37,246 bases of DNA from an uncultured Clostridia bacterium (GCA_958419945.1 CATZIC010000014.1:1-37246), one strand, 5' to 3'; positions 1-7,578 are shown, numbered from the stretch's first letter. Translations and numbers: made by a program. The notes: generated by a model not told the origin, from the letters alone.

Positions 1-15
1 ACTTTGCGACTTTAG

Positions 16-34
16 CGCAACTTTTCAAGTTGCG
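16..34. other. Small inverted repeat downstream of rsfS
   Basis: CGCAACTT and AAGTTGCG form an 8-bp stem with a 3-nt loop, 55 bp beyond the rsfS stop. No T-run follows on the minus strand, so it is at best a weak terminator or an mRNA 3' stabiliser. Nothing else is recognised in positions 1-89. Confidence 0.35.
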
Positions 35-89
35 GCTTTATCACAGCGTTTTGCCACTAAAATAATTGGTGCAGGCGGGAGTATACGCC

Positions 90-440
90 TCAATCTTCGT
101 ACTTTTCGCCTTCGCCCCAAAGTCTTTCCAAATGATAGAAAAGTCTGTGTTCGTCATCGAAAATATGAACGATTACTTCGCCGAAGTCGAGAACCGCCCA
201 TCTTCCTTCACGAACGCCTTCCGAGCGAAGAACATCGAGGCAATATTCCTTTTTGCAGAATTCTTCAAGGTTATCGCAAAGGGCGTGCACCTGCGTGGTG
301 GACCTTCCGCTTGCGATAATGAAATAGTCTGCAATCACGGTTTTATCCGCAACGTTGATTTTAACTATATCCTGTGCTTTTTTCTGCGATAAAAACTCGC
401 AAATTTTTTCAGCAAACTGCATCGAATCTTTTGCTTCCAT
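90..440 (-). CDS. rsfS: Ribosome silencing factor RsfS (Iojap/YbeB family)
   Basis: A 116-residue protein, the normal length for RsfS. The family binds ribosomal protein uL14 on the 50S subunit and blocks subunit joining when nutrients are scarce. Visible family marks are the region DIVKINVADKTVIADYFIIA, the stretch GRSTTQVHALCDNLEE, and the aromatic, acidic end RWAVLDFGEVIVHIFDDEHR followed by FYHLERLW. The start is ATG at 440 with GGAG about 8 nt upstream. The stop is TGA. It lies 59 bp after the nadD-yqeK gene on the same strand, matching the common nadD-yqeK-rsfS order in Bacillota, so it is probably cotranscribed from the promoter at 1634-1662. Identification is by recognisable family sequence and by context. 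Confidence 0.95.
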   Translation of the reverse strand: MEAKDSMQFAEKICEFLSQKKAQDIVKINVADKTVIADYFIIASGRSTTQVHALCDNLEEFCKKEYCLDVLRSEGVREGRWAVLDFGEVIVHIFDDEHRLFYHLERLWGEGEKYED

Positions 441-499
441 TATAATATCTCCAATTTTTGTTATTTTTAGCCTTCCTAGGCGTAACTACTTTAATAATA

Positions 500-1624
500 T
501 TATTTTGCGTAATAATCGTAGCATTTTGCGGTAAGGTAATATACGTTATCCCCTGTAGCGCTTAAATGGCGCATAAGCCTTTTTACGCAAAGTTTAAATC
601 CTTCGTTAAAATCTTCGTTTACCGCATCTCTTAATAGGTTTACTTCCGGATAGGTGCGGCCCTCTTCCAAAAGGTCTGCGGTAAATACGATTTTTTCTAA
701 ATCGGACATGTTTTCTCTGCCTGTAGTATGATAGCGAATTGCGTTTAAAACCTCCTCGTCCTTTACGCCAAGCAGATTTTTGGCAACGTAGGCGCCGAGG
801 AATTGATGCACGACAGGCTTTGGAACCTCGCAGTCCAATTTAAAATCCTTATAGTCTTTAGGGTCAAGGTATTTGGCAACGTCATGAAGCATTGCGGATA
901 GCACGGCTTTATTTTCATCTGCTTTAAGCCTTTTTGCGTAAGTTTTTGCAAGGTTCATAACCCCTAAAGTGTGCGTTAATCGACTTATAGGCAGGTTTTT
1001 GCGTACAAACTCCGCTTCCTTGCCGCCTTTATACAAACCGTTTTTTTGAATATAGGAAAGCACTTTTTCGTCAACCTTTCCCGTAAGATCCAAGCCAAGC
1101 ATAAGCCTGTTTCTTACGTCGGTCGAGGAAATATTTTTGCCTGTGTAGTCCGAAAAAACAAGCCTATTTGTGCTACCGAAAGCGGCTAAAAAGGTTTCTT
1201 TAGCGCTTTTTAAGTCGTCGCCATCACGCCCGACGACGAAAAGTTTTGCTTTTTCTAAAATATCTTTCGGGTTTTTCCACTGCGGAAAATTCTCCAGCAT
1301 GTCGGTTCCGACCAAAAAATAAATTTCGGCATCCTTATAAAGGTTTGCAAACCGGTCTATCGTCAGGTATGTATAACTTTTACCCTCGCTTTTAAGTTCG
1401 TAGTCGCAAACTTCAATCCTATCGTCGCAGTCCGAAAATGCAATATTAAGCATATTAAGCCTGTGAAAGCCTTCTGCAAGGGCTATATTCGGCTTATGCG
1501 GCGGCATAAATGCAGGAAGGACGAACAACTTGTCAAGACCAAGTTCGGCTAATGCGTATTTTGCAACGTTTATATGTTCTTTATGTGGCGGATCGAATGA
1601 ACCGCCGTAAATTCCTATTTTCAT
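500..1624 (-). CDS. nadD: Fused nicotinate-nucleotide adenylyltransferase (NadD) and YqeK-type HD hydrolase
   Basis: A 374-residue two-domain protein. Residues 1 to about 195 are NadD, which transfers AMP from ATP to nicotinate mononucleotide in NAD synthesis. The nucleotidyltransferase signature GGSFDPPHKEH is near residue 8, and ISSTDVRNRL near residue 165. Residues about 205-374 are a YqeK-type HD domain, with LTHTLGVMNLA, then MLHDVAKYL, HQFLGAY and IRYHTTG. YqeK relatives hydrolyse diadenosine tetraphosphate symmetrically. In most Bacillota these are two adjacent genes; here they form one frame with a short linker. MKIGIYGG matches the usual NadD N-terminus, so the ATG at 1624 is secure, yet no Shine-Dalgarno sequence precedes it and the predicted promoter -10 ends only 9 nt upstream. 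rsfS follows on the same strand. Confidence 0.94.
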   Translation of the reverse strand: MKIGIYGGSFDPPHKEHINVAKYALAELGLDKLFVLPAFMPPHKPNIALAEGFHRLNMLNIAFSDCDDRIEVCDYELKSEGKSYTYLTIDRFANLYKDAEIYFLVGTDMLENFPQWKNPKDILEKAKLFVVGRDGDDLKSAKETFLAAFGSTNRLVFSDYTGKNISSTDVRNRLMLGLDLTGKVDEKVLSYIQKNGLYKGGKEAEFVRKNLPISRLTHTLGVMNLAKTYAKRLKADENKAVLSAMLHDVAKYLDPKDYKDFKLDCEVPKPVVHQFLGAYVAKNLLGVKDEEVLNAIRYHTTGRENMSDLEKIVFTADLLEEGRTYPEVNLLRDAVNEDFNEGFKLCVKRLMRHLSATGDNVYYLTAKCYDYYAK

Positions 1625-1633
1625 ATCGACTAT

Positions 1634-1662
1634 ATTTTAACACAAAAAATGCGTAATTTCAA
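1634..1662 (-). promoter_or_regulatory. Sigma-A-type promoter of nadD-yqeK (near-leaderless)
   Basis: Reading the minus strand, TTGAAA and TAAAAT are separated by 17 nt. The -10 ends 9 nt before the nadD ATG, so the transcript would have a leader of only about 0-3 nt. No ribosome binding site is present. Confidence 0.7.
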
Positions 1663-1697
1663 GGATAATCGTAGGTTTTGCAGTCAATAATTATAAT

Positions 1698-2507
1698 ATG
1701 AAGATTAGTTTGCCACTTTTTCTAAATACTATAATACTGCTTACGCTTTTGTTTACCGTAAATTTATTGGGACTTTCCTTTTTGCGGATTCCCATTTGGC
1801 TAAAAATACTTCTTGCAATCATGCTATCCTGTGCTGTAAGCGCACTTGCTTTTATAAGGTGGAGATCGAAAAGCATTTACCGCACCAAAATAAAGCAGTC
1901 AAAAAAACAACTTGCCTGCGACCTTATGCTTTTAAACACCCTTGGACGCTCGCAAATTACGGAAATTTTCAGCGCACTTTTTAAAAATTTGAAGCAGCCC
2001 GCAGAGGAAAAACAAGGCTATTTTTTGGTAAGTGATACAACGGTGTACCCGTATTGCCTGCCAGAAAGTTTGGGATATAACGAAATAAAGCAAACTGTGG
2101 ACAGTTCCCCTTTTAAGTCAGAAAAATTTTTGATTATTTCCGACGGTTTTAAAGAAGGGGTAAAAATTTACAGCGGCAGTTTAAAGGCTATACTAATTAC
2201 AACGGAAACAGTTGTCCCCTTACTTAACAAATACGGACTTTTGCCAAAAAACGAAAAGCAGGAAATCAAAAAGAAGAATCTTTTTAAGGCGCTGTTTAAA
2301 AAGGCTAACGGCGGTCGCTTTCTAATCTACGGTATAACTCTTATTGCAATGAGTTTTATCGTTTTCTACCCGATTTATTACGTCGTAAGCGGTGTGCTTT
2401 TTGCCGTTTTCGGGCTTATAGCCATGTTTTTCGGAAAAATAGATACAGTCGGACAGGATGAAAATTTACTTTCCGCCCTTGCCATCGACGAACCTATTGA
2501 AGAATAG
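1698..2507 (+). CDS. Hypothetical four-helix membrane protein
   Basis: A 269-residue protein of unknown function, the only gene on the plus strand in the first 20 kb. Two hydrophobic helices lie at about residues 6-26 and 32-52. A soluble, lysine-rich central part of about 150 residues follows, predicted to be cytoplasmic. A second helix pair is at about 208-226 and 230-247, and the tail is acidic. I recognise no catalytic motif. The ATG at 1698 has no ribosome binding site and a TATAAT directly abuts it, so the true start is uncertain; a downstream start would remove the first helix. The gene is divergent from nadD with 73 bp between them. Its last helix region contains a sequence close to the dispersed repeat (2404-2430). 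It ends convergently to the LRR lipoprotein across a two-way terminator. Confidence 0.75.
   Translation: MKISLPLFLNTIILLTLLFTVNLLGLSFLRIPIWLKILLAIMLSCAVSALAFIRWRSKSIYRTKIKQSKKQLACDLMLLNTLGRSQITEIFSALFKNLKQPAEEKQGYFLVSDTTVYPYCLPESLGYNEIKQTVDSSPFKSEKFLIISDGFKEGVKIYSGSLKAILITTETVVPLLNKYGLLPKNEKQEIKKKNLFKALFKKANGGRFLIYGITLIAMSFIVFYPIYYVVSGVLFAVFGLIAMFFGKIDTVGQDENLLSALAIDEPIEE
2404..2430 (+). repeat. Possible degenerate copy of the dispersed CTTATAG repeat, inside a CDS
   Basis: It shares GCCGTT, one mismatch, then TCGGGCTTATAG with the copy at 29247-29274. It lies in the last helix of the membrane protein (about residues 235-245). It could be chance, since the codons are ordinary for a hydrophobic helix. 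Confidence 0.35.
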
Positions 2508-2574
2508 AAAATTCTTTTTCCCGCACTCAAAGCACGAGTAACACACAATCAAACAATCTTTACTTACAATAAAC

Positions 2575-2608
2575 AAAACGAACGAACCCGAAAGGATCCG
2601 TTCGTTTT
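2575..2608. terminator. Bidirectional intrinsic terminator
   Basis: On the minus strand a stem of up to 15 bp (GAACGGATCC against GGGTTCGTTC, extended by C and A/T pairs) closes a TTTC tetraloop and is flanked by A- and T-runs. It lies between the convergent membrane-protein and LRR genes and can serve both. Confidence 0.85.
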
Positions 2609-2637
2609 TCATATACATATTTAAATTATTTCTTAAA

Positions 2638-3807
2638 TTAAGCTTCGTAGTCGAAATCGAAGATATGAAGGTTAGTATAGTTAGTTACGCCTTCCTTCTT
2701 TAATTCGGTGCAGCCGGTAAAAACGAGGTTACCGTACGTAATGTTCGTGTTATCGGTAGGAAGCATTACTTTTGTTAAAGCGGTGCAGCCGCTGAAAGCG
2801 CTCTGCTTAATGGTAGCGGTCTTTCCGGAAAGTGCGGTAAGGTTAGCCGTCTTTAAAGAAGTGCAGCCCGCAAAAGCCTTTTCGCCAACGTAGGTAAGGT
2901 TAGCGGTTAAATTGTAACTGCCGTTATCTACGCTGTAGAACAAAAGCGAGCAGCCGTTAAATGCGGAATTACCGATATATTCTAATGCCGTTGCGTCGTT
3001 AAGTTTAGCGTTTACTAAAGAAGTGCAAGCGTTGAAAGCGCCTTCGCCGATTTTAGTAACGGTTTCGCCTACAGAAAATTTATAGAGTGAAGAGCAGTTT
3101 GAAAACGCATATGCGCCGTATTCCGTAACAGTTTCGGGAAGAACGATTTCTTCAACTTTCGTAAGACCGTAGAAAGCGTAATCGGAAACGGTATTACCGG
3201 TTAAAACGATGGTTTTAAGACTGTCGGGAATATAGCAAGTAAAGGAACCCGTAGCGTTATATTTTATAGTGGAAGAGGTTGCGCCGGAAGCTTCGGAAAC
3301 ACCGAAAAGATATGCAAAAGTCTTTTTGGAATTGACGTTGCCGGTCGCCTTATTACCAACGAAAGGAACGGTTACCTTTTCAAGTCTCGTGCAACCTGCG
3401 AGGCAAGCGTTACCGATGGTTTCAACGTTAGCGGGGATAACGACTTCCTTTATGAACAACATATTTGAAAACGCACTTTCCGCAATTTCCTTAACGGGGT
3501 AAGTACCGACCACAGTGCCGTTACGTTTGTATTCCACCTTTTCGGAAGGAATTTCGATCTTGGAAACAGCTTGTACCTTTTCGGAAGCAAAATTCTGCTT
3601 TGAAACAAGGTCGGCAACTTCGTCTGTTACGTTGTAGCCGGTAACCTTAAGATAACTGTCTTCTTCGGTTTCGCCGGTAACAAGTTCGTAAGTAAAGCCG
3701 GGGTCTTTCTTTTCCGCTTCGGTGCCGTTATCGTTACAAGCGGCAAAAAGCGTAAAACAACTTACCAAAAGTGCAAAAATAAGTACATAGTTCAATATTT
3801 TTCTCAT
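2638..3807 (-). CDS. BspA-type leucine-rich repeat lipoprotein (small member)
   Basis: A 389-residue secreted lipoprotein. I choose the ATG at 3807 rather than the upstream one at 3852: it has GGAG 5 nt upstream, follows a promoter at 3865-3893, and gives a clean signal peptide ending in the lipobox LFAAC. After an N-terminal region of about 90 residues come LRR_5 (BspA/Treponema-type) repeats of about 23 residues, with the form I-P-x-x-V-x-x-I-G-x-x-A-F-x-x-C-x-x-L. Such repeats form a right-handed solenoid that usually binds proteins or polysaccharides at the cell surface. No C-terminal anchor is visible; the lipid would tether it. It resembles the larger LRR lipoproteins at 7769 and 10490 but lacks their Cys-rich N-terminal modules. 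Ligand unknown. Confidence 0.9.
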   Translation of the reverse strand: MRKILNYVLIFALLVSCFTLFAACNDNGTEAEKKDPGFTYELVTGETEEDSYLKVTGYNVTDEVADLVSKQNFASEKVQAVSKIEIPSEKVEYKRNGTVVGTYPVKEIAESAFSNMLFIKEVVIPANVETIGNACLAGCTRLEKVTVPFVGNKATGNVNSKKTFAYLFGVSEASGATSSTIKYNATGSFTCYIPDSLKTIVLTGNTVSDYAFYGLTKVEEIVLPETVTEYGAYAFSNCSSLYKFSVGETVTKIGEGAFNACTSLVNAKLNDATALEYIGNSAFNGCSLLFYSVDNGSYNLTANLTYVGEKAFAGCTSLKTANLTALSGKTATIKQSAFSGCTALTKVMLPTDNTNITYGNLVFTGCTELKKEGVTNYTNLHIFDFDYEA

Positions 3808-3864
3808 GATAACTCCATAAAAAGTGCCGAAAATGAATTTCGAACACGTCAAATGCTGAATTGT

Positions 3865-3893
3865 ATTTTATCATTTTATCTTGTGTTTGTCAA
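3865..3893 (-). promoter_or_regulatory. Sigma-A-type promoter of the LRR lipoprotein
   Basis: TTGACA, 17-nt spacer, TAAAAT on the minus strand. The -10 ends 57 nt before the chosen ATG at 3807, and the upstream in-frame ATG at 3852 lies close to the predicted start of transcription, which supports the downstream start. Confidence 0.8.
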
Positions 3894-4008
3894 TGATAAT
3901 TCGGCATAAATACGGTTATAAATTAACTATAATGGTTTTTTTTGTGAATAACGGCGAAATTTTCCGACTGTTTTTTCAAAAAAGCAACGACTTTAGGCTT
4001 ATGTTTGC

Positions 4009-5400
4009 TTAAATTGTCAAAAGCATGCCAAGGCAGGCGGAAACCACGATAAGAAGTATTGGCGAAACGTTCTTTTTGAAAACCTTTTTAACTAAAACGG
4101 TAATAAAGGCTATCACCATGGTGATACAAAGTGCGGCAGGACTGAATCCGACGAAGGAAAACTCCTCGATTTTCGGAAAAACGTTGGTTACAGCGAGGTC
4201 TATACCGGTTGCGAGAATCATTCCGCAGATAACGGGCTTCATACCGTAAAGCGCCGAACGTACTATAGTGTATTGCAGGAAATTTTTAAGAAGCGCAACG
4301 ATTATGAGGATTACTATAACAGACGGAGTGATAACCCCTATAGTTGCCATTATAGAACCCAAAAGTCCGCCTTGAGTACTGCCGACGTAGGTTGCCATAT
4401 TTACCGCAATAGGCCCGGGCGTGGACTCCGCCACGGCAAGGAAGTTTGCAAATTCAAGTTCCGTAAGCCAACCGTTTCCGACCGTTTCTTCAAGCATAAG
4501 CGGCAGCATTCCGTATCCGCCTCCGAATGAGAACAGCCCGACCTTGAAAAAGGTTGCAAAAAGTTCCGATACGTTCAAAAATCCTTTGTAAAAACGGCTG
4601 TTTGAAAGATTTAAAATCACCTCTTTACCTACGACCTTGTAAATTGCGCCAAAGTATAAAAGGGTAAGTATCACTAAGGCCGTAACCGTTAGCGTTACAA
4701 TATTTACAAGTCTACGGACTTTGGCTTTTTTTATAGAGGCATTTAATGCTTCGTTTTCGCTATCTAAACTCGCACCGTTTTTATCTAAATCCCCGCCTAT
4801 AGGTCGATTATTTGCGTTTTTTTGTTTTTTTGCAGTATCCTTTTTCTTAGGAGTGTAATAGATTGCAATACCCAAAATTGCACCGACGATAACGAAATAA
4901 ATGGTGGAAATACCGACGTTTGTAAAGTTAATAAGGATTAAAAGCAGTAAACTTGCCGCCATAAGAACGTACGATATAGCGTTCTTTTTAACGTTTTTCA
5001 GAAGCTTTAAGCCGGCGGTAATAATAAGCACGGAAACCCCGCACTGAATACCGCTAAAAGCCCTTTTGACAAGCGGATATTCCAAAACTTTTGCAAAAAA
5101 CAGCGAGATTAAATAAATGATTATAAGCGACGGAAGGGCAACCCCTATACTTGCCGAGATAGCCCCTAAAACCCCCGCTTTTCTGTAACCTATATAGGTT
5201 GCGCTGTTTATGGCGATAGGCCCCGGAGTGGATTCCGCAATGGCAACGACGTCAGAAAATTCTTCCGAATCGATGTATTTTTTCTTTTCCACTACCTCGT
5301 GCGTGATGACGGAAATCATTGCGTACCCACCGCCGAAAGTAAACAATCCTATTTTGAAGAAAATCAAAAATAATCTAATACAATCTTTTAGTTTTTTCAT
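4009..5400 (-). CDS. chrA: Chromate transporter (CHR/ChrA family), two-domain fusion
   Basis: A 463-residue integral membrane protein made of two homologous CHR halves, residues about 1-185 and 275-463. Each half begins with the family signature: FKIGLFTFGGGYAM in the first, FKVGLFSFGGGYGM in the second. Each also carries A-E-S-T-P-G-P-I-A. Many Clostridia encode the halves as two adjacent genes; here one polypeptide carries both, joined by a long hydrophilic linker (about residues 188-232). CHR proteins expel chromate, probably as anion antiporters; in gut Clostridia the real substrate is unproven. The linker contains a dispersed-repeat copy (4787-4812). The ATG at 5400 has no ribosome binding site, and the promoter -10 ends 9 nt upstream, suggesting a near-leaderless mRNA. 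No later Met could serve without deleting the first signature. Confidence 0.92.
   Translation of the reverse strand: MKKLKDCIRLFLIFFKIGLFTFGGGYAMISVITHEVVEKKKYIDSEEFSDVVAIAESTPGPIAINSATYIGYRKAGVLGAISASIGVALPSLIIIYLISLFFAKVLEYPLVKRAFSGIQCGVSVLIITAGLKLLKNVKKNAISYVLMAASLLLLILINFTNVGISTIYFVIVGAILGIAIYYTPKKKDTAKKQKNANNRPIGGDLDKNGASLDSENEALNASIKKAKVRRLVNIVTLTVTALVILTLLYFGAIYKVVGKEVILNLSNSRFYKGFLNVSELFATFFKVGLFSFGGGYGMLPLMLEETVGNGWLTELEFANFLAVAESTPGPIAVNMATYVGSTQGGLLGSIMATIGVITPSVIVILIIVALLKNFLQYTIVRSALYGMKPVICGMILATGIDLAVTNVFPKIEEFSFVGFSPAALCITMVIAFITVLVKKVFKKNVSPILLIVVSACLGMLLTI
4787..4812 (-). repeat. Dispersed CTTATAG repeat inside chrA
   Basis: A copy in minus orientation (core TAATCGACCTATAGGCGG). 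It lies in the hydrophilic linker between the two CHR halves and is read as NNRPIGGD, about residues 196-204. It contains no stop in the reading frame. Confidence 0.75.
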
Positions 5401-5409
5401 AGCAAGTAT

Positions 5410-5438
5410 AATATAGTTTACTTTTTTAAAATTGTCAA
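5410..5438 (-). promoter_or_regulatory. Sigma-A-type promoter of chrA (near-leaderless)
   Basis: TTGACA, 17-nt spacer, TATATT on the minus strand, close to consensus. The -10 ends 9 nt before the chrA ATG, exactly as at nadD. Confidence 0.8.
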
Positions 5439-5492
5439 GACTAATAGCGGCATTGTGAGCTTATTTTTTTACAGTAAAACTACTAAATACGC

Positions 5493-5519
5493 AAAAGTAG
5501 GGCTATAGGACCGTTATCG
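5493..5519 (-). repeat. Dispersed CTTATAG repeat overlapping the spoIVFB stop
   Basis: Minus-orientation copy: CGATAACGGTCCTATAG followed by CCCTACTTTT. The TAA of its GATAACGG start is the stop codon of spoIVFB (5514-5516). Confidence 0.85.
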
Positions 5520-6368
5520 CAGTTTTTTCCAAACTTCCGTAACCTTACAATAAAGATTCCCGTCCGATAAAATTTTAATAACGTCTTCCGGAAAAAGCGT
5601 TAAAATTTTTCTTCCGCTATCATTATAAACTGAAAGTTCCATAAGTTCGCCAAAGCGATAAAGGCTTTGAATCTGCTTTACGGTAACGTTATCGTTTACG
5701 GCAATTTTATTGATTTTTTTGCCGCGCGTAAGATTGCCGAGGGTAAAATATGATAAAATTCTTTCATATCTGTTTTCCCTTGAAACAAAAATATTACCGA
5801 AAAGTATAAACAGCCCGAAAAACAAAATGGAAATGTTTATAGTTTTTATTACAACCGAATACACGAAAAGGCAAATAAAAAGCCCTGCAACAAAAATTCC
5901 TATCCCCTTACAAATTTTAAGTGCGGTTTTTCTTTTTATGTAGCATGACAGTATAGCGTACAAAATCCTACCGCCGTCTAACGGGTATGCGGGCAAAAGA
6001 TTAATCGTCGCTATCGCAAGGTTAGCAAGAACGCAGATTTCCGTATAAGGATAGGCTTCGGGCACAAGCCACCAAAGCGATACAAGCGACAAAGCGATAA
6101 AAAGACTTATAAACGGCCCGCTTAACGCAATAATTGCCTCGTCGCTATAAGGCATATCGGTAGTATCGCCGTAGATAACCGCCCCGTAAGGCATTAAAAC
6201 AAGCCGTTTTAACTGATACCCCCTTCTTTCCGCGACAAAGGAGTGGCCGAGTTCGTGAATAACAGCCGATAAGGTAAAGATAAGAAAAGAAAATACTTTG
6301 CCTGTGATAGCAAAGTATATTCCGAAAATTATAAAAAGCGGATGAATTACAAATTTTAATTTTGCCAT
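5514..6368 (-). CDS. spoIVFB: SpoIVFB-like site-2 (M50) membrane metalloprotease
   Basis: A 284-residue polytopic membrane protein with the zinc motif HELGH at residues 38-42 in a helix and the second motif LLPAYPLDGGR, whose Asp131 is the third zinc ligand. This is the site-2 protease (M50) architecture. In Bacillus subtilis, SpoIVFB sits in the outer forespore membrane and cleaves pro-sigma-K within the mother cell, with SpoIVFA holding it inactive until a forespore signal arrives. A C-terminal soluble region of about 70 residues resembles the CBS-type tail of SpoIVFB in position, but I cannot confirm that fold. Its start overlaps the preceding spoIVFA-like gene by 13 bp, so translation is probably coupled. 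The stop codon comes from a dispersed repeat. Substrate in this organism is inferred; no sigK is in the window. Confidence 0.9.
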   Translation of the reverse strand: MAKLKFVIHPLFIIFGIYFAITGKVFSFLIFTLSAVIHELGHSFVAERRGYQLKRLVLMPYGAVIYGDTTDMPYSDEAIIALSGPFISLFIALSLVSLWWLVPEAYPYTEICVLANLAIATINLLPAYPLDGGRILYAILSCYIKRKTALKICKGIGIFVAGLFICLFVYSVVIKTINISILFFGLFILFGNIFVSRENRYERILSYFTLGNLTRGKKINKIAVNDNVTVKQIQSLYRFGELMELSVYNDSGRKILTLFPEDVIKILSDGNLYCKVTEVWKKLR

Positions 6369-7117
6369 ACAACCTTACCGCCGTCAAGCGTGTAACCGGA
6401 TATCAAAGAGTCCTTATCGTACATAGCGACTTCCACGCCGCCCTCTTTTGAGTAGCACACCGGCGTAGAGGTAAACACCTTATCCCCTTCTTTCGCGTAA
6501 GCATAATCCGCGCCCGTAATTACGGTTTTATAGTTATCGCTGTGCGAAATCGTAATGGTGTATTTGCCGTTTGAAAGTTTACAAGATACCACCTTGCCGT
6601 CTGCAGGGCTGTAAACCGCACCCGATTCAACTTTCATTATGCCACTTTGTAACTGAACGTCGTTTTTGGAAGGCGCAAAGGCTTGAAAAACTTCGTAACC
6701 CCTTTCGTCTGCTGTTACCGTGGTATCAGTAGCGAATACAGACTTCAAAAGATTGTTGATACCGCTGTCCTTCCAGAAAATATTAGTCAAAAGTATTCCT
6801 ACCGCAAGCACGAAAACGGTTATTATCTGAGCAGTTACAAGATTGAATTTTATCTTTCCGCCCGCTTTTTTAGGAGTTTCGCCCGTAACGTTATAGGTAG
6901 TAAATTCTTCTTCCGCATCAACCTTTGTCGAAGTTAAATCCGACTTTTCTACAGCTTCCTTTTTCGCACGAGCTTTTTTCGAAAAAAACGGAAACCTGCC
7001 GTTTACCTTTTTAATAAGGCGTTTTTTACTGCGCTTTTTTTCGGTAACGGGTTCGGTAACCATTTCGCAACTTGATACGGGTATTTCAATCATTTCCGCA
7101 TAATCCTGACTTGACAT
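6356..7117 (-). CDS. spoIVFA: SpoIVFA-like membrane regulator with degenerate LytM (M23) domain
   Basis: A 253-residue protein. Residues 1-87 are hydrophilic and very Lys/Arg-rich, one membrane helix lies at about 92-112, and the outer C-terminal domain (about 165-250) looks like a LytM/M23 fold. The stretch SPADGKVVSC and the TITISHSDNYKTVITGADYA strand pattern show this. The usual M23 zinc ligands (HxxxD and HxH) are not intact, as in SpoIVFA and SpoIIQ-type structural proteins, so it is probably a binding partner and not an enzyme. It directly precedes and overlaps spoIVFB, the classical spoIVF operon arrangement, where SpoIVFA stabilises and inhibits SpoIVFB. ATG at 7117 has AGAGGTG 5 nt upstream. 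A GCATAGATT sequence near 7147-7155 could be part of a mother-cell sigma promoter, but this is weak. Confidence 0.82.
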   Translation of the reverse strand: MSSQDYAEMIEIPVSSCEMVTEPVTEKKRSKKRLIKKVNGRFPFFSKKARAKKEAVEKSDLTSTKVDAEEEFTTYNVTGETPKKAGGKIKFNLVTAQIITVFVLAVGILLTNIFWKDSGINNLLKSVFATDTTVTADERGYEVFQAFAPSKNDVQLQSGIMKVESGAVYSPADGKVVSCKLSNGKYTITISHSDNYKTVITGADYAYAKEGDKVFTSTPVCYSKEGGVEVAMYDKDSLISGYTLDGGKVVWQN

Positions 7118-7215
7118 TTTTCACCTCTTAATTGATTTTCTGCTTTAATCTATGCGCCCTAATTTGGGTTTAGAATTTATTGCAAAATTTATAAAAGGTA
7201 ATTTTGAAAAAATCT

Positions 7216-7235
7216 GTCGAACTATAGCGGATTTT
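7216..7235 (+). repeat. Degenerate copy of the dispersed repeat
   Basis: GTCGAACTATAGCGGATTTT matches the copy at 32988-33013 apart from one missing base and a few changes. It lies between the broken small gene and spoIVFA. Confidence 0.45.
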
Positions 7236-7256
7236 GTTGAACCGAATAAACCAACG

Positions 7257-7463
7257 CTAATCTATTTTTTTAAAATCAACGGTTTTTTCTTTTAATGAAA
7301 TTTTTTGAACTTCATATCCGTAATCCAAAAGTTCCTTTTTGTATTTTAAAAAGGAATGATCTATTTGTACGCCGCAAAATTTTGCAATTTCCTCGAAAGT
7401 AAGTTTAAAAGACTCACTGCCGCAATCCTTCACGTATTTTCATAAAATGTCGTATCTACTCAT
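7257..7463 (-). pseudogene. Small conserved-looking protein gene interrupted by in-frame TGA at codon 8
   Basis: Reading the minus strand from ATG 7463, which has a very strong GGGGGAG binding site 3 nt upstream, gives MSRYDIL, TGA (7440-7442), then KYVKDCGSESFKLTFEEIAK and a further 40 residues to TAG at 7257. The whole frame is 68 codons. The downstream part is well-formed, with charged and aromatic residues such as DHSFLKYKKELLDYGYEV, and looks like a small Clostridia family I recall with Trp in LWxYI at the same place. A single TGG-to-TGA change therefore explains the break. TGA is a normal stop elsewhere in this window. A GTG at codon 11 might restart translation, but lacks a clear binding site. 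Function unknown. It stands alone upstream of spoIVFA. Confidence 0.7.
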
Positions 7464-7578
7464 TGCTCCCCCTTATAACCTGATTTTAATTGACAACAAA
7501 GACATTATAACACTTCCGCCGCCGAATTTCATTAGTTTTGAACGTTTTTTTTATTTTGACATGATACTTATTGCAAGC

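Noticed and set aside
4325..4360. GATAACCCCTATAGTTGCC in chrA as a repeat copy
   Set aside because: It encodes the conserved family stretch ATIGVITPS, and the paralogous first half of the protein has a related sequence; the match is by chance.
7440..7442. TGA read as Trp across the genome (altered genetic code)
   Set aside because: TGA ends rsfS, sigH and the ABC-linked lipoprotein at sensible places, with an ATGA overlap in the last case, and Trp is encoded by TGG throughout.
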